Origin: Anisodus tanguticus
Taxonomy: Eukaryota > Streptophyta > Magnoliopsida > Solanales > Solanaceae
Reading direction: 5' to 3'
Assembly: GCA_034509755.1 (NCBI GenBank)
Contig: CM067555.1
Location: 9,866,142-9,930,141, forward strand
Length of the DNA: 64,000 nt
Position numbers and translations under genes: made by a program. This document shows positions 56,887 to 64,000 of this stretch, one piece after another. The notes below the pieces were generated by a model. The model was not told the origin of the DNA. It ran no database searches and saw nothing but the letters and a program-made list of their open reading frames with translations. Each line of letters begins with the position of its first letter. Within the stretch, counting starts at the first letter, position 1.

Positions 56887-59112
56887 ATGATTGTTTTGGC
56901 AAGTCCGATGTTTTGCTCAGCCCCGACATGGACACTCTGCAACCCATCAAAGGTTAAGCAACATTCTGGTACACCCATCCTCAGAAGACCGGCTTTAATA
57001 AGATGTCAAGCCAAAAGATGGTAAGATTCTCTTTTTCACATTTTGATGGACAATGACTCTGCAATTATTAGGCTTTTCACTTGGTTAACTCTGCTTTTGA
57101 CGCTAGCTGTGATTGTTATGATATGTATAAAGAGCTAGTCCCATATGCCAAGGCGTGGTCCTGGCAAAAGGCCATTGTCGACAAGAGGAAAGCACAAATT
57201 GAAAGGGATGAGGATCTTGCCGACACACTCATTATACTGCAACATCAGCCGGTTTATACATTGGGTACCGGAAGCTCCGAAGATAATCTACATTTTGACA
57301 TAAAGAATGCTCCTTTTGAATTATACCGAACAGAACGTGGCGGTGAAGTAACTTACCATGGCCCTGGTCAGGTACATTTCACATGTTGTCATTGCCTACT
57401 TCCCAACTATCTTAATTCAATATAGTTCTTATTTTCATAGTTTACTACCAAGTCTAGGGTTTCGGTTGTTCTCAATGCTTGTGTCATTGATTCAAGGGAA
57501 GTTCTTATTCTAAGTTCTCTAGGTAGATGTTGGTAAGGGGAAACATCAATAACCATGAATTTGATGGGCTATAATTAACTAGAGATTCCGCAAACTCCTG
57601 TATCAAAATGGGGATTTGACATGACTGTTGTGTTATACACCATTGGATATCTGGTTGTAGGTGGGGTTAGGTTGCCTCTTTGAAAGTTATTACTATATGT
57701 GATCCCAAAAACTTTGAAATGTGAAGAATCATGTGTTTGTTTGAGCTCTTACATTTCTAACATATAATGCTTCTATCTGAAATTGTAGCTAGTTATGTAC
57801 CCTATCATCAATCTCCGCTATCATAAGATGGACCTTCATTGGTACCTCAGGAGCCTTGAGGAGGTGATTATACGAGTTCTTTCTTCATCATTTTCTATGG
57901 AGGCTTCAAGAATTGATGGCTTAACTGGTGTTTGGGTTGGTAAGTTCTGAATCTCCATATCATTTGGTTTGTCTGCATCTATCTGCACTGGTATAATCAG
58001 ACATATCTAAACAAGATTTTACGATGATGTGCTTTTAGAGAACCTTTTGGTCTAGCTGAAAATAGTTTGTAAATTATTTCTTGTTGAAGGTTCCCATGTG
58101 CCTTGGGATATGTGAATGGCATTGGTGACTTCACTTGTCTGGAAAGAGAAAGGTCATACATATAGTGCTTCCCGCCATATTTGAGATCTAGTTACAATTT
58201 TAAGCTGGTAAATAGTCTAGTTATCCCTGGATTTGTGGATTAAACAGAAATACTAGAGAAGGCAATTACTATTCTACTTTGTATAAACCCTTAATAGGTT
58301 TTTAATGAATATGTTCAGATAAAGCATTCTGAATTATTGATGTCTACTATCATTCATCTAGTGCTTGCCTAGTAGTCTTTTGAAACATACTTGATGCTGA
58401 CTGCAACTCCAGAAGTCATCTATAATATTTTTATCAACACCAATTTTTTGTAATTTTTTTTTTTGAAAACACACACCAACTGAGGAATGGCCTTTTTAAA
58501 GGATATAAAACTACTTCACCTTTATTTGCAGCTTTACTCAACTTATCTGGTAGACAATATTCATTTTCACAGGTAGAGAGGTAGAACATTTTTCTCATAA
58601 AGAGTGCCTAGTCAAGAGAACTGGCCAGTCCAACTTGATTACATTGTTGTTTTCCCCCTTCCACCCACCTCAACCAAGAACCTTTTCTTCCTTATTTTTT
58701 TATCCCTCAACTTTAAGTATGGTGTATTATTATTACGTCTCTTAGTTCCGAAGGGCGGCATGTAATACTGCTCTAACATTGGCTTCTTTCAGAGGGCCGG
58801 AAATTAGCTGCAATTGGTATTAGAGTATCTCAATGGGTCACGTATCATGGCCTAGCGCTGAATGTCACCACAGATCTGTCACCCTTTCAACAGATAGTTC
58901 CATGTGGGATCCGTGATCGTCAAGTTGGCAGCATAAAAGGATTGCTGAGGGAACACTCGCACTCTCACTCTAATGGTTGTGGTATAGAAAACCATCAGGA
59001 CATTGATGATGTCCAACTTATTGATATTACTCATACATCTTTAGTTGAGGAGTTTTGTGAAGTTTTTCAAGTTGATCTCGAATGTAAACCTACGCCCCTT
59101 TTAATTTCTTGA
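56887..59112 (+). CDS. LIP2P: Plastid octanoyltransferase LIP2p (LipB family)
   Basis: Four exons: 56887-57020, 57107-57371, 57789-57939 and 58793-59112, giving 289 aa. The enzyme moves octanoyl groups from acyl carrier protein to lipoyl domains, the first step of lipoate assembly on plastid pyruvate dehydrogenase. Residues 1 to about 44 look like a transit peptide (many Ser, Pro, Arg, few acidic). The LipB core shows ELVPYAKAWSWQ, LQHQPVYTLG, RTERGGEVTYHGPGQ (119-133), SRIDGLTGVWV, RKLAAIGIRV and VPCGIRD. Lys187 and Cys221 are 34 residues apart, as for the catalytic pair in bacterial LipB. Exon 2 was started at 57107, because only the acceptor GACGCTAG keeps phase with exon 1. The upstream ATTATTAG acceptor would shift the frame. 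Confidence 0.93.
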
Positions 59113-59745
59113 GAAAAGCCTTTTACTTATTCTTGGAAGGTGAATTTAATAGATTATTACAGAGAATGATCGGATTTGTAGCAATTTTATTTTCAAATAC
59201 ATTTGTCTCATGGGTCCAAAATTATAACCTTGCATCTTTTCTTTTCAATTACGTTTCTTTAAGACTTGCAGGATTTACTTTTGGGATCGGTGTTACTTTT
59301 TCTTTGTACTACTACTACTATTATTTACTTCCAAGTTCAAGTCCCTCTTCTATTTCTCTTCAATATAAAAAAAAAAGGATGGCTAGTTGACTTTCTTACT
59401 TCATTTTATCTACTAGTACTATTTATATTAATTCAATCACAAATTGAGATGCTTCCAATATCTTTTAGTTTACTTTACAATTCCCACTATTGCTTATATA
59501 ATCATGCTAGTTTTAGAAAAGAGCAGCAGCAAAGCTAGTTTTTAACCGGAAAATATGGAATTTGACTTGCAGTATACATATAGTTGGATATTATATGTAT
59601 GGGTGTTTGCAGGCACAGATACTAAGTTCATACACAGTGTCACAAAGGAGTGGCGGGTGCGGTAATCCTATGCATCCATGTTACTATCCCGATCCGGCTC
59701 TGATTAGGAAGTTCAAGACATTTTTATGATGTAATAACATGAAAA
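59113..59745. other. LIP2p 3' flank
   Basis: Likely 3' UTR, then AT-rich DNA. A TACTACTACTA run is at about 59308-59321. No gene recognised. Confidence 0.45.
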
Positions 59746-60056
59746 TTAAGGGGTCATTTGGTAGTTGGTTAGAATTATACAGGTATTAGTAATACATGGA
59801 TTAGTTATGAGAGAATCTATGCATTATTTTATGTATTAGTTATTCCACCTTCTATCTTGCATAAAATAATACATAGTTTCGCTCATAACTTATACATGTA
59901 TTAGTTTTGCGGATTTCTAAATTGCAAACCGGACACCGTATTAATTTTATACATAAATAACTTACCCCTAATCAGCTACTAAACGTGGTAAATATTACTT
60001 ATGCAGGATTTAATATATATAACACACCTCCAAAACACCTACCAAACTACCCCTAA
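59746..60056. repeat. MITE with AGGGGT..TTTGGTAG ends
   Basis: The left end TTAAGGGGTCATTTGGTAG pairs with the right end CTACCAAACTACCCCTAA. Internal blocks GTATTAGT..TACATG and its inverted relatives support a foldback body. The superfamily (Harbinger or hAT type) is uncertain. Confidence 0.65.
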
Positions 60057-61480
60057 AGCTTTAGCTGAGAATGTGAGATTGTCAAGTAAAAAGTAAAAAC
60101 TACTCCCAAGAATCTGAAAGAGTACATCATTAGTCAGTGTAACATGTGGACTATGATATTTAGATCTTCAATCTTCATAATCAAATTTAAATTCATGATT
60201 ATTAATCATGAGAATAATACCTGAAATTGATCCAAACATTTGACTATCAAGATTTTAAAAGTCTTTTCTGGGGGAATTTATCGGTCTCATATTAAGACAA
60301 ATGCGCAAATCAAATGTCATAAAAAAGTTGGGAGCATGGAGAGGTATACACATGTTAATTTTCATACTCTCTATTCTTGCTCTTGTATGTTTGATTACCT
60401 TTTTCAAATTTTATTCTCTCAGATCCTTCTGCAACTGTAACAATCCCATATAAAACTCTTCGGATATCATTTAATTCGGTGATGGTCATAATTTGTCTTC
60501 ACTCTTGGGCTGATTTAATCCTTTGGCAAATCATGGCAAAAAAAAAAGAGGGGTGGCTCATGTCAACTACACACAAAATAATTACTCTACCATGGCCCCC
60601 TTACTTTCATATTTCCAAAAATTATTTGTCCTTTTACCCATTGTAGCTTTTGTAGATACTTCTTTTTTTTTCTTCTTTTCTTTTTTTATTTCTATACTTC
60701 TTATCTTCTTTCTTTTCTCGTTTTTTTTTTCCTTTTTTGCCTTTTTTTATTTTACCAAATCATACAATTTTTTTATTCTTTTTCACCATAATCTAATTTC
60801 ATATTTAATTCTAGCTCTTTTCTTTTCCGCTTTCTTCGTGTGGTTACTATTAGAACACAAGCCAAGGAACTCAAAACCACAACACAAGCACCCTTTATTT
60901 ACTAGTTTTGGAGTTTTCGCCCTTTGCTTCCGGCGAAGGTAAAGTTCCCGTAGAACGCGAGCGTTAGAGGCTTTCATCGAAACAAAGAGAGAAGCTCTAA
61001 GCCACTCGCTTGATTGTACCTTCCTAGTTACCTTTAAAAAGCGGATAACCACCGGTTCATTTTATTTATTTATTTCTTATTTTTCTATTTCTTGTCCCTT
61101 TATAATTTCATTCATTATAAATGGTATTACTGAATTAGACTATTTTTGTTGCTTTCAATTTTTATTTTTGTAAGATCTCAGCTTATTATTACCTTATTTA
61201 TGATTTTTTTCTTTATTTTTGTTGAACCTTTCTTCGTTGCATCTTTAACAAAAAATTGTTTAATGTCATTTTTACTTTAATTAATCATGTACAATACTGT
61301 ATAACGACGATTTGTTTGCACCATACTATTTATGACGACTGTGGATATGGAAGTCTTTGTTTTTTGTGGTTTATGGTTAATTTTTTTATACCAATAAAAA
61401 GGATAATTGACATATTATCTTTTTTTATTGCTATATTTTTCTGAAAAAATAATTTATTCTAGCATATAGTATATAAAAAC
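60057..61480. other. Intergenic DNA, pyrimidine-rich and AT-rich
   Basis: Long T-rich tracts lie at 60660-60790. A less AT-rich block at about 60850-61040 carries a basic minus-strand open frame (61052-60783) that I cannot identify. No splice or promoter context was recognised. Confidence 0.4.
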
Positions 61481-61499
61481 AGTAGCAGTTGAAGTATAT

Positions 61500-61988
61500 T
61501 GTTGCAGTATATTATAATATTCACATAGTATATATATCATATATCATATACATGATTAGTGGTTCATTCCTTAAAAAAAACACCCAGTCCTCTATCATAC
61601 CAACATTTATATATCATATACTGACAAAATATCATAAAGGTTGATTCATCCCTTCAAGAAAAACACAACTCAATCCTGTATGATATCCAAATGGTATATA
61701 TCATTTACTGACAGCGTATCATAGAAGATTGATTTATTCCTTCAAAAATACTATTCAATCCTCTATGATACCCACGTGGTATATCATATACCGACAGGGT
61801 ATCAAGGAGGACTGCCAGTTCATTTCTTCAAGAGAAATACTAAGTCCTCTATAATACTAACTTGATGAAAAATATTAAGTCCTCTATGATACTAGCTTGT
61901 TATATATCTTACTGATAGAGTATCATAAATGACTGATTCATTCCAACACTGCTTAATTCTCTATGATGCCCACATGGTATATATCATA
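61500..61988. repeat. Degenerate tandem repeat, unit about 100 bases
   Basis: At least four units share CCTCTATGATAC, GGTATATATCAT, CTGACAG..GTATCATA and GATTCATTCCTTCAA blocks. Unit lengths vary and one unit has a partial internal repeat. The array stops at the LTR start at 61989. Confidence 0.8.
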
Positions 61989-64000
61989 TGTAACATCCCG
62001 TAATTTCGGGCGATGATTTGAGCATCTAGGCGTATGCAAGTAGGCCCGAGCCTCGGGGAATTCATGTTATATTTACGCATGCTAATAAAGAGCTTAGTAT
62101 ATAGAAGGATAAAACCCCAAAATAATTTTGGACGTAACAAGTGTGACGACGGGGATTGAAAATAAATTTGGTGTGCGCATAAAGAGGTTATGGACTAGTG
62201 TCATATCACTAAATTATGACATTGAGTTTATGAAGATCTTATAAGTTATTAAGATTTAAGTAAATTGAGATCAAGAAATTAATTATATGTGTGATGGATT
62301 AATTGTGGGATTGATTAATAATCTTAATGGGGGACAATATTAGTGGGATAAACACGTGTAATCTCTAAAGGGATTACCTAAGTGACTAAGGTATATAGCA
62401 ATGGGTGGCAACTCGTGAGATTGGCTAAGTGGGAGACATTATGATGGTAATTCATTTTATTTTCACTTTGGGAGTTATATCCTTGCTTTGAGAATCCTTT
62501 TAGGACCAAAGGAAACGTTCAGCAATCCCTTAACATCGCATTTAGTAAGCATTTCATTTTAGTTCCTTAACATTCTAAGTTATCACATTCACACCTTAAC
62601 TGGGTCTTTAGAGAACATGGATGTATAGATAGACAAAGCAAAGTAAGCTTTCAGTTAACCAAATAATTTCTCCATGTTATATTATTCCAGGAAGCAAAAC
62701 GTTCCCAAAGAAAAATAGGAACTTGTTCACTGTCCATAATGTCTCCTTATCCATTTCGTTACAACCACCCAAATTTAATTTGAAATCCAGTGTTATGCTT
62801 TCGGACAGTGTTAGCAAAAATAGCAACCCTCTTGACTCAGATAATTAAGTGGAATCGAGGTATGTTAAGGCAAATTGTTTCTTCTTTTGGCATGTTCCAT
62901 GTAACCAAATGTAACCGTGATATTATTCCATAAATTACTCTACTCTTAGTAGTTAAGAAATGTTCGTATTATTGATTCCTGTGTTAAAAACATGTCTAAA
63001 TATGTTCCTAAATCCTTATTGAGGTATGTGGGAAAGATGTTAATGTTCCCAATGTTAGCCGAAGGTACAAGGATATTATGTCATCCGATAAATTCGGAAA
63101 ATATTTTATTGTCATTCATGCATTTTCATTTACATTATATTCATGTATTACTCTGGACCCACATATGTTATATACAATACTATATGGTATGAATTATATA
63201 TATGTAGGGGATGGGGAAAAAGGAAAGACGTTATATACGCGTCACCACCTGTAGCTGGTACAGATATCATGAAAAGAAAGATGCCCATGTGAGGCCAATA
63301 TTGATGCCCTTGTGTGGCCAATATGATATGATGCCCTTGTGTGGCCGATATGAAATGATGCCCACAGAGGCTGTTATGGAAGATGCCCTTGTGTGGCCAA
63401 TATTTATATGTATACCGCATTTGCATTGTGCATAAAATTTAGGCATATGTATTAGGCCCTTAGAGGCATTTACTGTTAGTCAGCCATTTCTGTTGGTTGT
63501 TGGTGTTGTCGGCTGTTTCTATCAGCTATCTTTGTCGACTGTCTCTGTTTATTATGTATCTATGTGATGATATTTCTTATGCCTGACATACTCGGTACAT
63601 TATTCGTACTAACGTCCCTTTTGTCGGTGGACGTTGTGTTTCATGCCCGCAGGTTTACGTAGACAAGGCGACGATCCACGATAGTAGGTTGCTGACTCAA
63701 CTGATTTTGGAGCACTCCCCTTATTTCGGAGTGTCGGTCTATCTTGGTACAATATTTTTTGCTTGTATATATGGGTATGGCGAGGCCCTGTCCTGACCTT
63801 TTTATGTTGCTACTCTTAGAGGCTTGTAGACATATATCCTATGTGGTTAGTAGTCAGAAATGGCCTTGTTGCCCTTGATATGTACATACATTTATAAGTT
63901 GGGCTTTTCTGGTTAGGATTCTATATCATTCTTATTCGATTTAGTCCATATTTAATTATGATTAAATGTTGATTGTATGATTGGTGGTACCCGGTGGGTG
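61989..64000. mobile_element. Gypsy-type LTR running off the window
   Basis: It starts TGTAACATCCCGTAATTTCG, a typical start of Tekay/Del-like LTRs in Solanaceae. It then contains tandem GATGCCC.TGTG.GGCCAATAT units (63280-63410) and a late region with ACGATCCACGATAGTAGG and GAGTGTCGGTCTATCTTGG. No coding domain is present and the other end lies outside, so the orientation, solo or full status and exact length are open. Confidence 0.65.
63278..63410. repeat. Tandem subrepeats inside the gypsy LTR
   Basis: Four to five units of about 30 bases: GATGCCCATGTGAGGCCAAT, GATGCCCTTGTGTGGCCAAT, GATGCCCTTGTGTGGCCGAT and a weaker GATGCCCACAGAGGC unit, then GATGCCCTTGTGTGGCCAAT again. Confidence 0.85.

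Noticed and set aside
57072..57106. Upstream acceptor ATTATTAG for LIP2p exon 2
   Set aside because: It would bring phase 2 exon 1 into the wrong frame. The acceptor at 57105-57106 restores the LipB frame.
60523..60942. 139-codon + strand open frame with a Phe-rich hydrophobic stretch
   Set aside because: The apparent membrane segments come from T-rich DNA (TTT = Phe), and there is no gene context.
61500..61988. CRISPR-like array
   Set aside because: Units are long, degenerate and without constant-length spacers, and the genome is a plant nucleus.
63148..63426. 92-codon minus-strand frame with repeated THMGIF/TQGH words
   Set aside because: It is the translation of tandem subrepeats inside an LTR, not a repeat protein.

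Overview
This window looks like nuclear DNA of a dicot plant, most likely a member of the Solanaceae. The reasons are AT-rich intergenic DNA, multi-exon genes with GT-AG introns, nuclear genes for plastid proteins, and repeats I recognise from that family: RTE-type LINE tails ending in (TTG)n, a T-tailed tRNA-derived SINE, Stowaway and hAT-type MITEs, Ty1-copia elements, and a gypsy-type LTR beginning TGTAACATCCCG. Nothing bacterial, viral or organellar is convincingly present. No database search was run. Gene models come from matching splice sites, reading phase and family motifs by eye.

Five genes look intact, all on the + strand: an F-box/LRR/FBD protein (4812-7675, 4 coding exons); plastid ribosomal protein S9 (10932-13334, 2 exons); an ARIADNE-type RBR ubiquitin ligase (15752-19967, 6 exons); a DUF616 membrane protein of the TOD1/MUCI70 family (27918-33665, 6 exons); and plastid octanoyltransferase LIP2p (56887-59112, 4 exons). 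They do not form an operon or an obvious pathway. S9 and LIP2p both act in the plastid, in translation and lipoate synthesis. Two host-gene remnants are also visible: a dienelactone-hydrolase-like gene split by retrotransposons (41986-48700) and a tandemly duplicated PDX2 exon fragment (55851-56044, minus strand).

Much of the rest is transposon. From left to right: a decayed copia fragment (62-1640); RTE tails (4075, 9291, 9419-10037, 11370-11539); a complete but decayed copia element with 5-bp target duplication (22226-26503); a 5'-truncated RTE LINE with an 18-bp duplication in an intron of the DUF616 gene (30285-31335); a SINE with target duplication (34683-34839); a 6.4-kb LTR element without recognisable reverse transcriptase (35288-41681); a second copia element with about 1.04-kb LTRs (42388-48607) and a truncated relative of it (49242 to about 52640); and a gypsy-type LTR running off the right end (61989-64000). 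Introns of the ARIADNE gene carry four MITE-like insertions of three types.

I did not find a clearly new biological system. The most unusual structures are the RT-less LTR element, whose retropepsin-like segment lies upstream of its gag-like segment; a pair of duplicated segments that gives an empty-site control for the copia insertion; very short RTE tails with their own target duplications; and a frame-disrupted tail on the ARIADNE ligase.
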